A stretch of 64,000 nucleotides of DNA from Ipomoea triloba (taxonomy: Eukaryota; Streptophyta; Magnoliopsida; Solanales; Convolvulaceae), in NCBI RefSeq assembly GCF_003576645.1, contig NC_044918.1, positions 27,446,155-27,510,154 on the forward strand. The letters are read 5' to 3'. Positions 45,301 through 57,082 of the stretch are shown one piece after another. A model generated the notes under the pieces. That model had not been told where the DNA came from. It made no database searches and saw only the letters and a list, made by a program, of their open reading frames with translations. A program made the position numbers and the translations under genes. Position 1 is the first letter of the stretch, and every line of letters begins with the position of its first letter.

Positions 45301-46763
45301 GACAGTAACGACGCAGACAACCCAGGGACATGCAAAACACGAGACATATGAAAGGAACGAGAGGGGGTTGAAAACGATGTATAACCAACACTAGAGATAG
45401 ACAAGGCCTTACCGTTACCAACCCGAAGAGCGTCCGAGATAGACAAGGCCTTACCGTTACCAACCCGAAGAGCGTCCGCGCCTGAGTAAGCCTCAGCTGT
45501 AGAGAAAACACGATCATCCGGAGTGGCATGATCTGTGGCTCCAGTGTCGGGGAACCAATGTTGAGTCGCTAAAGACGCTCCCGGGTCAGACGAGTCCTGA
45601 AACACCATGTTAGCCTGAGACCCATCAGAATAGCGACGATAACACGTCACTGCAGTATGCCCGGGTAAGTCACATATCTGACAACGCGAACCAGACCGGG
45701 AGCCGCCGCGACCCCCGCGCCAACCAGACTGCTGACCACGCCCCCGCATCTGCCCAAACGGCTGGGAGCCAGACCCGCGCTAGTTCTGCCCGGACTGCGA
45801 CGAGAAACCAGAACCAGAACGGGGAGCACCACCGCGCCATTGCTGTGCACCTCGGCGACCACCGCGCCCTGAACCGCGACGCGCAACATGAGCAGCTGTC
45901 GGCAAAACACCAGCAGGAGGAAATTCTGTAGCATGAGCGAATTCTTGAGCCCGCAACTGATCTGCCATCTCTTCCAGCGTGAGAGGCATAGGCCGCGACG
46001 ACAAAGAGGCGGCGAACGAGCGAAAATCCTGCCGCAGTCCACGGAACACATAGATGTTCATCTCATCGTCGGAGACGGGACGCCCTACAAGAACCAAGTC
46101 CTCAAGAATCACCTTCACTCGGCCTAGATAATCAGCGATCGAAGCCTCCCCTTGCTGTAACGTCTGCAACTGACACAGGAGATGGACAGCGCGAGCCCGT
46201 GAAGTAGAAGCCAGTGCAAGCTCAATGGCGTTCCATGCCGCCATGGACGTTTGCTTGCCAAGAATTAACGGGATCACCTCTTCGGACAAGGATGCAATGA
46301 TCATCGACAATATGGCCTGGTCCTGTTGAAACCACAACGCGTAAGCGGGATTAGCCGAGGGAGGAGTACCGACAGCCGCACCAGCGGGAGGAGGCAGCAG
46401 CGGAGACGGAGCGAGAACCGAGCCATCGACGTAGCCCATCAAATTCTGGCCGTGAAGGAAGGGTATCAACTGAGCTCGCCAGAAAAGAAAATTCTGTGTA
46501 TTAAGTTTAATACTAATGTAATGATGTGCCGATGATAAAGAATTCGGCAACGGCGGAGCAGTAACGTTGGAAACTGTCCGCTCAGAAGAGACGGCCGCGG
46601 AATTTGCGTCGGCCATCGAAGACCTGGCGTATGATACCAGATTGAGTCTTGTATTAGCAGTACTGAACCTTTTGGAATTACATGCAGTAACTATATGTAA
46701 ATGATAGAAGTATACTAGCTATAGAATTGGCTAACTAATAGAAGACTAATAGGAGTCCTAACA
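42358..46763 (-). mobile_element. Young Ty1/copia element with 125-bp LTRs
   Basis: LTRs 42358-42482 and 46639-46763 differ at one internal position (t versus g near 42376/46657) plus the terminal base. On the minus strand the element begins TGTTAGGACTCC, with primer-binding site TGGTATCA (initiator-Met type) just inside the right LTR and polypurine tract TTGAGGGGGAG before the left one. Integrase precedes RT, which defines copia. Short LTRs and motif details suggest the Ale/Retrofit side. No exact TSD is visible (flanks TGTCA and GTGAT). It is inserted in the 3' region of the Athila-type element. Confidence 0.9.
42490..46616 (-). pseudogene. Copia gag-pol polyprotein with two amber stops and one frameshift
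   Basis: ATG at 46616. Gag (46616-45783), then zinc knuckle [14 protein letters not shown], protease [12 protein letters not shown], integrase HHCC and core (TDIWG, then [15 protein letters not shown]), RT ([36 protein letters not shown]) and RNase H (SDWAGCPNDRKSTSG, CDNLGATYMAANP, HIEIDYHFVRDKV), ending at 42490. Defects are few: TAG at 45780-45782 between gag and the knuckle in the same frame, a one-step frame change near 43560 just after KQA, and TAG at about 42852 before RTVARSS. A tandem duplication of about 42 bp after the protease repeats [13 protein letters not shown]. All other domains are open, so inactivation is recent or partly due to sequence error. Confidence 0.9.
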
Positions 46764-47015
46764 GTGATCCCTTGTTTTACTTGTTTATCTACGAAAGGTT
46801 TTTATTTCCCGAAAATATTTCTTGAGTTGTTGACATCTGACCAAAATCCTTTGTAGATAACACAAATGATTTCCCCCGTTTCAACAGTCTTATACACCCA
46901 TCATTTTGACTTGCCAAAAGCTTTGTTTTGCATGAGAGAGTATCTCAGAGACTTATATGCTTAGAGAGTAAAATGTCTTGCTTGAGGACAAGAAAGAAAC
47001 AAAGTGTGGAAAATT

Positions 47016-48330
47016 TGATAAGACTCCGAGATACCCTTATTTCAGGCACATTTTAGGGTGTTTTATCACGTCTATAGCATCCTTACTTGGTAAATTATGT
47101 GCGTAAATGCTTAAAAATCACTAACTGATGCACAAAACCTACTTTTAGCTTAAAAGAAGTAAAACAGTAGCCCAGGGAGCAAATAGGGCCAAAAGTTGAG
47201 CTTAAAAAGCAAACCAGGCAAGAGCGGAGCCCCGGAGGACCAAACTGGAAGGCCACACGCGTGTGAGCAAGCGTGAAAACTTTCCAGAAGCTTCCCACGC
47301 ACGCTCACACGCATGTGAGAGGCGTGGAGACGGTGATGCGCGAATTTCAGCTAGGGTTGTCATTTCGGAGACTATTTAAACCCCTTTGATGAATTTTCAG
47401 AGGAGGATCCGAGAAATTTAGTTTTCCTTTTCTTAGTTTTTCCTTTGGAGAACTTTGTCCATTTTTTCTTAGCTTTTTAGATTAGATCAATCTCCATTCT
47501 AGCAAGACAACAAGCTTGGATTGAAGATCTTCTTCTCTCTAGGTGATCTCTATTTCATTTCTATAATTTTAGCTATCTTATTCTTGGATTAAATTAGCTT
47601 TTGTTTGCATTTCATACTATGAGTAGCTAGTTTAGTCTAGGGATTTGGATTGTGTGATTGAATATTGTTTGTGTGATGATCTTATCTCTATATCTTGGAT
47701 CTATGAGTTTGTGTTGATGGATTATCTATTCTTGTCTATTGATTGTTGTTTTGATGAGATCTTGTTTGGATGTGGCCAATCTAGATGAGAGATTGAGCTC
47801 TTGACTCTTTCATGTCTTTGATTAGAGTTAGGATTTGAAGCTTGACACAATCATAGTTCCTATGGACTTCTTAAGAATAGTAGGATAGTGTGTAGCTTAA
47901 GTGTTTGATAAAATTCCTCTTAGAACTTTGGATGCTTGAAGGCACTACTAAGTCAAAGAAGCCTTAGTACACAAAGGTGGAAAAGGACTAAGATAACACA
48001 CTCTTGAATAGACAATATCCTAGCAATCCTAATCTTTGACCTTAGACACTCCACTATGCAATATTCATGAACACTATCCAATCCCTACCCCTATTTACAT
48101 ATTCACAAAATCACTTTTACTTTACTTCTCTCTTGCACTCAAATCAACCAAATGAACTACTCTCACTCACAAATCCACCCTTCACCACACTCAAATCCTA
48201 TGCATGATCCAATCAAGTAAACTCCCAAACGCTTGACACACCTCCACGTCCCTCCTTCGAGACCGACACTCGGGGAGTCACAAACTTTCCATTTTAACAT
48301 AAATATCTTTTGACACCTCAACCCTACGCA
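47016..48330 (+). mobile_element. 3' LTR of the Athila-type element (1315 bp)
   Basis: Starts TGATAAGACTCC after the purine tract and ends CCCTACGCA. It is highly similar to the 5' LTR with scattered substitutions (e.g. 'tatcgcgtc' versus 'tatcacgtc', 'cgcgtgtgag' versus 'cgcatgtgag'), so the Athila insertion is older than the copia element nested in it. From 47653 it is part of the block repeated after the N at 52005. Confidence 0.85.
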
Positions 48331-50170
48331 AAATACCGCAATGTCACGGGTCTCAAAACACAGTCCTGTCATATCACACCCGGTTAAAACTGCAGACGTC
48401 TGTACGGCCTGTCAGCTTGGAAAATCGGCTAGATTTCCTTTAGATAGGGTTTCCACTTCTAGTCAAAATGTTTTTGATTTACTTTACACGGACATCTGGG
48501 GTCCGTTTCCCGTTATTTCTGCTTCTGGTTACCGTTACTTTGTCTTATTTGTAGATGATTTCTCGCGTTTCTGCTACTTTTACCCATTAAGGTTAAAATC
48601 ATGCATTTATAAAGTTTTTGATAAGTTTCGGGTGATGGTAGAATGACGATTTTCGCGTTCTATCAAAGCCATACAGTTCAATTTAGGAGGTGAATACCGA
48701 CGCCTCCATACTGTTTTTGAATCCCTCTGGTATAATTCATAGACAATCATGTGCGTATACACACGAACAAAATGGTATAGTAGAACGCCGTAATCGACAC
48801 ATCGTTGAAACCGGCTTAGCTCTTCTGAATGGTCGCTTGGCTAAAACAGTGTATATGAAGCAACCGCCAGGTTATGAGGATCCAACACATCCGAGCCATG
48901 TCTGCCAGCTCCAGCGGTCGCTATATGGTCTCAAGCAAGCTTCGCGTGCCTGGTTTCATCGGTTGCAAGAGTTTTTGACGGGATCCAGGTTTACAGCTTC
49001 AAAAACCGATGTCTCTCTCTTCTACTATACCACTACCACCTCTAGAATCTATCTTCTGATCTACGTCGACGATATCATTACAATGGGAAATGATGCACGC
49101 CTGATCGACACGGTCCTTTAGCGTCTCTCCAGTACGTTCAAAATTCGGGATCTAGGCACACCGAGCTTCTTTTTTAGGCATTGAGGTGCTTCATGACACT
49201 AGCGGCAAGTTACTCTCCCAACGACGGTACATGAAAGATATTTTGGCACGAGCAGGGATGTCCGACTGTTAGGCTGTAGCGACACCAGACGCGGTTACTC
49301 AGTCTCTTGAACCGTTTGATAATCTGACACAGTATCGCCGAATTTTTGGGGCTTTACAGTATCTAACAATCACGCGGGCGGATCTTTCATTCGCAATTAA
49401 CCGCCTATGTCAGTTTATGCATTTTCCCACGGCTGATCACTAGGGTCTACTGAAGCGGGTAATCCGCTATGTTAAAGGCACTTAGGATTATGGTCACCGA
49501 TTAACTACCTCCGTATCTACAGATCTTCACGCTTACTCAGATTCCGATTGGGCTGGTTGTCCGGTTGATAGAAAATCCACGAGTGGTTATGCAGTGTTCT
49601 TCGATGACAATCTTATATCGTGGGTCTCACAAAAACAGCGCACCTTTGCTCGTTCGTCAATAGAAGCTAAGTATAAAGGGTTAGTTGACGTCTCAGCGGA
49701 GTTAACCTGGGTCATCTCCTTGTTACGGGAACTTGGTCTACATTCTGGGAAACCAGCGCAGCTGTGGTGTGACAATCTCGGTGCCACGTAGCTAGCTGCA
49801 AATCCAGTGTTTCATGCTCGGACCAAGCATGTCGAGATCGACTTTCATTTTGTTTGGGACAAGGTCGCATCCGGTGAATTCGTGGTTAACTTCGTTTCTA
49901 CATGTGATCAGCTTGCGGATATCTTCACCAAACCGCTGCCCGGGCTACGTTTCCAGGCTCTTCGTGACAAACTTAATGTTGTTGCTTATCAACCTTGCGC
50001 TTGAGGGGGGTGTGTTAGTCATATTATTATTATTATTGTTATTATTTTGTTATAATGTATGCTCTCCATTCATGTGGTTCTAGTCTAGTCAATAACCACA
50101 TCCTATAGAATAGGGTAGCTCTTTACTCCTTCTCCTATAGGTCTCTATTCCTGTTGTAATATGTTATTGG
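48331..50170 (+). pseudogene. Internally deleted copia element with partial 3' LTR
   Basis: Begins in the integrase zinc region ([14 protein letters not shown]), then the core (TDIWGPFP, NGIVERRNRH), and jumps in frame to the RT region ([40 protein letters not shown]), omitting roughly 1 kb of pol. RNase H follows (SDSDWAGCPVDRKSTSG, LWCDNLGAT, HARTKHVEIDFHF). Breaks include TGA at about 48644 (CGA fits), a frame change near 48680, and TAG/TAA stops at about 49270, 49442, 49484 and 49788. The second catalytic Asp of integrase is Asn (Q-F-N-L-G). Polypurine tract TTGAGGGGGG ends at 50010 and an LTR opens TGTTAG at 50013, breaking off near 50170. No 5' half is present. Confidence 0.85.
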
Positions 50171-50187
50171 AAAAAACAATCGTTCAT

Positions 50188-50577
50188 CGACCGATAGCCT
50201 TGTGTAATGTCATTTATAAGATAATGGCTAAGATTCTAGCTAACTAGGTGAAGAATCTCTTAAGTAAGGTTATTTCATTTCCGGAAAGTGCCTTCATTCC
50301 TAATAGGTTTATTACTGATAATATTTTGGTGGCTGCAGAGCTAGGCCGCCATTATCTTCGAAAGAAACAATTGCGAAAGATTGGATATGCAACATTAAAA
50401 TTGGATATTGCTAAAGCTTATGATAAGATAAAGTGGGCTTTTCTAAAATGGATGATAGATAGTTTAGACATTGATCCGGGATGGGTGGAGTTGATCATGT
50501 CGTGTGTTACCATAGTAAACTACAATATTATGGTGAATGGTGAGGTGGTGGGTACCGGTAGTAATTTTTCAGTTTGA
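50188..50577 (+). pseudogene. LINE (L1-type) reverse transcriptase fragment
   Basis: Reads RPIALCNVIYKIMAKILAN, stop (TAG 50245-50247), then SFPESAFIPNRFITDNILVA, LDIAKAYDKIKW and VNGEVVGTG. These are the N-terminal and finger motifs of plant L1 RT. The catalytic FADD region is not reached. It is joined directly to the truncated copia LTR. Confidence 0.8.
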
Positions 50578-50639
50578 AATTCTGATCCATGTTTATGTGT
50601 CCAACACCTTATTCATTAATATAGTTATTTGTTGTGTTG

Positions 50640-50800
50640 ATTTTCAAAGAAAAAAAATTAATGCCACAACAATTGAATCATGTGCTCCATTCAAAGAAAA
50701 AAAATTAATGCCACAACAATTGAATCATGTGCTCCATCCAACTAAAAGTCTAAGCTGATAGTTGGACTGCACATTTATATTTATATTATATTTATGCTCT
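50640..50800. repeat. 48-bp tandem duplication adjoining a dispersed repeat
   Basis: 'caaagaaaaaaaattaatgc' through 'catgtgctccat' occurs twice (about 50644-50692 and 50692-50740). It continues into 'actaaaagtctaagctgata', shared with the SINE-like repeat at 10431-10560. Confidence 0.7.
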
Positions 50801-50927
50801 TAACAACAAAGTGTCTTTAAAGGGTTCATTGGGAAAATAAGAGAGTTGATAGGAAAATTAGAAATCAAAAGGGAAATTAGAATTATGATTTTCATTTTTA
50901 ATACTCCGTAATTTTTTGTTGCCATTT

Positions 50928-50958
<31 letters not shown>

Positions 50959-51046
50959 TATTTTTTTTAACACAAGGAATATTATATTTAAAAAATACAA
51001 TATTAAGTTTATGTTACCGCCAAATAGGATTATAGGTCATAGCAAA

Positions 51047-51667
51047 TTATACCGTGGACCACGGCGCACGTAGCAATGTGCACCACGTACGTAAACGACG
51101 TCGTTTTGAGCATTGTAAACTAACCGTCCGTTTTTTTGGAAATCACGTTTCTCGTTCGGCCGGTCTCTGTATTTATGTTAATATTCTGTGTATTCTAGGT
51201 AATCGTTCTGTGTATTCCAGACAATCGTTCTGTGTATTCTAGGCAACCGTTCTGTGTATTCATGTTAGTAACACATGTTGTGATGTGTTTGTGCATTCGA
51301 ATGTTTAGGAGGATGAGTTATGTGTATTTTGTGTCAATATTCTGTGTATTCATGTTATTAACACAAGTTGTGATGTGTTTGTGCATTCGAATGTTAGGAG
51401 AATGAGTTCTGTGTATTTTGTGTCAATATTCTGTGTATTCTAGGTAAACGTTCTGTGTATTATAGATAATGAATTCCCTGGAGTCATTCGTAGGAGGATG
51501 AGTTATGTGTATTTTGTGTCAATATTCTGTGTATTCTAGGTAAACGTTATGTGTATTATAGATAATGATTATGTGTATTATAGATAATGAATTCCCTAGA
51601 GTCATTCGCATCCGCGTCCACTAACATCGAAACGACGTCATTTGGACCAAGATCCACGATATAACGA
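51047..51667. mobile_element. Non-autonomous TIR element with an internal minisatellite
   Basis: Left end 'taccgtggaccacgg' and right end 'ccaagatccacgatata' are imperfect inverses. Inside each end lies an ACGACGTC-centred palindrome ('aaacgacgtcgtttt' near 51090, 'aaacgacgtcattt' near 51630). The interior (about 51170-51600) is an array of TTCTGTGTATT units, mostly of the form 'ttctgtgtattctaggtaa', with period near 21 bp and larger repeats of 'tgttgtgatgtgtttgtgca'. No transposase. Superfamily not assigned. Confidence 0.6.
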
Positions 51668-52004
51668 TTGATAGGTCTCATTTAATTGGTATAATAGGTG
51701 GGGTTACCGATTAATGGGCCACATGCATGAAAATGACTAGTTAAGGTCTGTAAGTTGATTTTTTTTTTCTATTTAGCATTATAATTATTGTCGTTCATAT
51801 AATTAAAGGATCTATTTAATTTTTTTTCTAAAATAATAATAATTATAATAAATACTATATACAAATTATTATATTTAATAGATTTGTGAAATAAAAAATA
51901 AAAAAGAAAAATAATAAATAAGTTACTTCGTATAAAAATAATAAAATAACTAGTGTTTGGGTTAGAAGTATAACACTCTTGAGTACTACTTGCAGTATAT
52001 TTTC
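51668..52004. other. AT-rich non-coding DNA
   Basis: Runs of T and AATAAT-type sequence with nothing recognisable. It ends at the N at 52005 and is continued properly at 56357. Confidence 0.5.
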
Positions 52005-55000
52005 NTGTGATTGAATATTGTTTGTGTGATGATCTTATCTCTATATCTTGGATCTATGAGTTTGTGTTGATGGATTATCTATTCTTGTCTATTGATTGTT
52101 GTTTTGATGAGATCTTGTTTGGATGTGGCCAATCTAGATGAGAGATTGAGCTCTTGACTCTTTCATGTCTTTGATTAGAGTTAGGATTTGAAGCTTGACA
52201 CAATCATAGTTCCTATGGACTTCTTAAGAATAGTAGGATAGTGTGTAGCTTAAGTGTTTGATAAAATTCCTCTTAGAACTTTGGATGCTTGAAGGCACTA
52301 CTAAGTCAAAGAAGCCTTAGTACACAAAGGTGGAAAAGGACTAAGATAACACACTCTTGAATAGACAATATCCTAGCAATCCTAATCTTTGACCTTAGAC
52401 ACTCCACTATGCAATATTCATGAACACTATCCAATCCCTACCCCTATTTACATATTCACAAAATCACTTTTACTTTACTTCTCTCTTGCACTCAAATCAA
52501 CCAAATGAACTACTCTCACTCACAAATCCACCCTTCACCACACTCAAATCCTATGCATGATCCAATCAAGTAAACTCCCAAACGCTTGACACACCTCCAC
52601 GTCCCTCCTTCGAGACCGACACTCGGGGAGTCACAAACTTTCCATTTTAACATAAATATCTTTTGACACCTCAACCCTACGCAAAATACCGCAATGTCAC
52701 GGGTCTCAAAACACAGTCCTGTCATATCACACCCGGTTAAAACTGCAGACGTCTGTACGGCCTGTCAGCTTGGAAAATCGGCTAGATTTCCTTTAGATAG
52801 GGTTTCCACTTCTAGTCAAAATGTTTTTGATTTACTTTACACGGACATCTGGGGTCCGTTTCCCGTTATTTCTGCTTCTGGTTACCGTTACTTTGTCTTA
52901 TTTGTAGATGATTTCTCGCGTTTCTGCTACTTTTACCCATTAAGGTTAAAATCATGCATTTATAAAGTTTTTGATAAGTTTCGGGTGATGGTAGAATGAC
53001 GATTTTCGCGTTCTATCAAAGCCATACAGTTCAATTTAGGAGGTGAATACCGACGCCTCCATACTGTTTTTGAATCCCTCTGGTATAATTCATAGACAAT
53101 CATGTGCGTATACACACGAACAAAATGGTATAGTAGAACGCCGTAATCGACACATCGTTGAAACCGGCTTAGCTCTTCTGAATGGTCGCTTGGCTAAAAC
53201 AGTGTATATGAAGCAACCGCCAGGTTATGAGGATCCAACACATCCGAGCCATGTCTGCCAGCTCCAGCGGTCGCTATATGGTCTCAAGCAAGCTTCGCGT
53301 GCCTGGTTTCATCGGTTGCAAGAGTTTTTGACGGGATCCAGGTTTACAGCTTCAAAAACCGATGTCTCTCTCTTCTACTATACCACTACCACCTCTAGAA
53401 TCTATCTTCTGATCTACGTCGACGATATCATTACAATGGGAAATGATGCACGCCTGATCGACACGGTCCTTTAGCGTCTCTCCAGTACGTTCAAAATTCG
53501 GGATCTAGGCACACCGAGCTTCTTTTTTAGGCATTGAGGTGCTTCATGACACTAGCGGCAAGTTACTCTCCCAACGACGGTACATGAAAGATATTTTGGC
53601 ACGAGCAGGGATGTCCGACTGTTAGGCTGTAGCGACACCAGACGCGGTTACTCAGTCTCTTGAACCGTTTGATAATCTGACACAGTATCGCCGAATTTTT
53701 GGGGCTTTACAGTATCTAACAATCACGCGGGCGGATCTTTCATTCGCAATTAACCGCCTATGTCAGTTTATGCATTTTCCCACGGCTGATCACTAGGGTC
53801 TACTGAAGCGGGTAATCCGCTATGTTAAAGGCACTTAGGATTATGGTCACCGATTAACTACCTCCGTATCTACAGATCTTCACGCTTACTCAGATTCCGA
53901 TTGGGCTGGTTGTCCGGTTGATAGAAAATCCACGAGTGGTTATGCAGTGTTCTTCGATGACAATCTTATATCGTGGGTCTCACAAAAACAGCGCACCTTT
54001 GCTCGTTCGTCAATAGAAGCTAAGTATAAAGGGTTAGTTGACGTCTCAGCGGAGTTAACCTGGGTCATCTCCTTGTTACGGGAACTTGGTCTACATTCTG
54101 GGAAACCAGCGCAGCTGTGGTGTGACAATCTCGGTGCCACGTAGCTAGCTGCAAATCCAGTGTTTCATGCTCGGACCAAGCATGTCGAGATCGACTTTCA
54201 TTTTGTTTGGGACAAGGTCGCATCCGGTGAATTCGTGGTTAACTTCGTTTCTACATGTGATCAGCTTGCGGATATCTTCACCAAACCGCTGCCCGGGCTA
54301 CGTTTCCAGGCTCTTCGTGACAAACTTAATGTTGTTGCTTATCAACCTTGCGCTTGAGGGGGGTGTGTTAGTCATATTATTATTATTATTGTTATTATTT
54401 TGTTATAATGTATGCTCTCCATTCATGTGGTTCTAGTCTAGTCAATAACCACATCCTATAGAATAGGGTAGCTCTTTACTCCTTCTCCTATAGGTCTCTA
54501 TTCCTGTTGTAATATGTTATTGGAAAAAACAATCGTTCATCGACCGATAGCCTTGTGTAATGTCATTTATAAGATAATGGCTAAGATTCTAGCTAACTAG
54601 GTGAAGAATCTCTTAAGTAAGGTTATTTCATTTCCGGAAAGTGCCTTCATTCCTAATAGGTTTATTACTGATAATATTTTGGTGGCTGCAGAGCTAGGCC
54701 GCCATTATCTTCGAAAGAAACAATTGCGAAAGATTGGATATGCAACATTAAAATTGGATATTGCTAAAGCTTATGATAAGATAAAGTGGGCTTTTCTAAA
54801 ATGGATGATAGATAGTTTAGACATTGATCCGGGATGGGTGGAGTTGATCATGTCGTGTGTTACCATAGTAAACTACAATATTATGGTGAATGGTGAGGTG
54901 GTGGGTACCGGTAGTAATTTTTCAGTTTGAAATTCTGATCCATGTTTATGTGTCCAACACCTTATTCATTAATATAGTTATTTGTTGTGTTGATTTTCAA

Positions 55001-55280
55001 AGAAAAAAAATTAATGCCACAACAATTGAATCATGTGCTCCATTCAAAGAAAAAAAATTAATGCCACAACAATTGAATCATGTGCTCCATCCAACTAAAA
55101 GTCTAAGCTGATAGTTGGACTGCACATTTATATTTATATTATATTTATGCTCTTAACAACAAAGTGTCTTTAAAGGGTTCATTGGGAAAATAAGAGAGTT
55201 GATAGGAAAATTAGAAATCAAAAGGGAAATTAGAATTATGATTTTCATTTTTAATACTCCGTAATTTTTTGTTGCCATTT

Positions 55281-55311
<31 letters not shown>

Positions 55312-56357
55312 TATTTTTTTTAACACAAGGAATATTATATTTAAAAAATACAATATTAAGTTTATGTTACCGCCAAATAGGATTATAGGTCATAGCAAAT
55401 TATACCGTGGACCACGGCGCACGTAGCAATGTGCACCACGTACGTAAACGACGTCGTTTTGAGCATTGTAAACTAACCGTCCGTTTTTTTGGAAATCACG
55501 TTTCTCGTTCGGCCGGTCTCTGTATTTATGTTAATATTCTGTGTATTCTAGGTAATCGTTCTGTGTATTCCAGACAATCGTTCTGTGTATTCTAGGCAAC
55601 CGTTCTGTGTATTCATGTTAGTAACACATGTTGTGATGTGTTTGTGCATTCGAATGTTTAGGAGGATGAGTTATGTGTATTTTGTGTCAATATTCTGTGT
55701 ATTCATGTTATTAACACAAGTTGTGATGTGTTTGTGCATTCGAATGTTAGGAGAATGAGTTCTGTGTATTTTGTGTCAATATTCTGTGTATTCTAGGTAA
55801 ACGTTCTGTGTATTATAGATAATGAATTCCCTGGAGTCATTCGTAGGAGGATGAGTTATGTGTATTTTGTGTCAATATTCTGTGTATTCTAGGTAAACGT
55901 TATGTGTATTATAGATAATGATTATGTGTATTATAGATAATGAATTCCCTAGAGTCATTCGCATCCGCGTCCACTAACATCGAAACGACGTCATTTGGAC
56001 CAAGATCCACGATATAACGATTGATAGGTCTCATTTAATTGGTATAATAGGTGGGGTTACCGATTAATGGGCCACATGCATGAAAATGACTAGTTAAGGT
56101 CTGTAAGTTGATTTTTTTTTTCTATTTAGCATTATAATTATTGTCGTTCATATAATTAAAGGATCTATTTAATTTTTTTTCTAAAATAATAATAATTATA
56201 ATAAATACTATATACAAATTATTATATTTAATAGATTTGTGAAATAAAAAATAAAAAAGAAAAATAATAAATAAGTTACTTCGTATAAAAATAATAAAAT
56301 AACTAGTGTTTGGGTTAGAAGTATAACACTCTTGAGTACTACTTGCAGTATATTTTC
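52005..56357. other. Single-N junction and 4352-bp identical direct repeat of 47653-52004
   Basis: Base 52005 is N. 52006-56357 repeats 47653-52004 (offset 4353): the 3' part of the Athila LTR, the deleted copia element, the LINE fragment and the TIR element with its minisatellite. Every stop codon and frame break recurs, and I found no difference. Treat all features in this interval as second printings of those at 47653-52004. Confidence 0.92.
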
Positions 56358-57022
56358 ATAACTATTTTCTCAACCTACTGAAGCACAAAGAGTCAATATC
56401 GCCTTCACTGAGGCTCGAATGATCCTTTTTATATGGGAGTGCAACTGGGTGCCACTAGACTACAAAGTCTTGGCAATTTGAAATTATATATAATTATAGT
56501 AAAATGAATAAAGTAATAAATGATGTAAAAAATTGAGCCTACAAGATGAGGAGAAAAAGATGAGTAGAATTGGAAAGAAAATAAAAGAAAAATTATAGGT
56601 GTTGTGAAAGGTGGCTTGTACACCATAATAAAAAGTACATTTTAAATATAATAAAAGTACATAATTTATGTATTGAATCTACATTATACAATATAATGTA
56701 TTTTTAGTATTTTAATAATATACTTTTTCTAAATACAATGTACATTTTTAATATACTAAAACTACATTATATTTGTATACTGAATGTACATTATTTGACA
56801 GTATGGTCTACACAATACTGATTGGGGAAAGATTTTGCCCCACAAGATGAGAAGAAATGGGGAGAATGGATAAGCAAATTATATTATGGATCATAGTTCA
56901 CTTTGTATTATGTGGTTCATGGTTTAAAATGATATTAAGATTATGGATAATACTTGTGTGAGATGGCTTGAATATTTGATTAATATGTCAAATCTTTGAT
57001 TAATGAGTGACCTCATCAATCA
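56358..57022. other. AT-rich non-coding DNA
   Basis: It contains inverted 'gtacattttaaatataata' and 'tagtattttaataatatac' type sequence around 56600-56830, perhaps an old TIR element ('tggcttgtacaccata' / 'tatggtctacaca'). No gene is seen. Confidence 0.4.
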
Positions 57023-57082
57023 AAAACCTGACCCGTCTCACGGATTGAGACCCGTGAGACGGTCTCACAAAAGTTTTTGCCT
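57023..57082. mobile_element. Terminal remnant of the foldback MITE family
   Basis: 'cctgacccgtctcacggat' followed by 'cccgtgagacggtctcacaa' and 'agtttttgcc' matches the two ends of the 5' MITE cluster joined directly. It forms a compact hairpin with the interior lost. Confidence 0.65.

Larger units (their letters stand above)
34617..48330 (+). mobile_element. Athila-type Ty3/gypsy element carrying only gag-protease
   Basis: LTR, primer-binding site (37598-37615), gag-protease ORF (37793-40381), a long non-coding 3' region, a purine-rich tract, LTR. The sequence after the ORF ('ttgggaggcaacccaag', 40435) is typical of the Athila region downstream of pol, yet RT, RNase H and integrase are absent. 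A complete copia element (42358-46763) is inserted in the 3' region. No matching 5-bp duplication is seen at the outer ends, so at least one flank has been rearranged. Confidence 0.8.

Noticed and set aside
48163..48372. Minus-strand 69-codon ORF at the Athila LTR end
   Set aside because: It spans the LTR boundary into the copia fragment, so it is chance coding.
52006..56357. Recent segmental duplication of copia, LINE and TIR elements
   Set aside because: It begins exactly after a single N and appears identical down to homopolymers; contig overlap is the simpler explanation.
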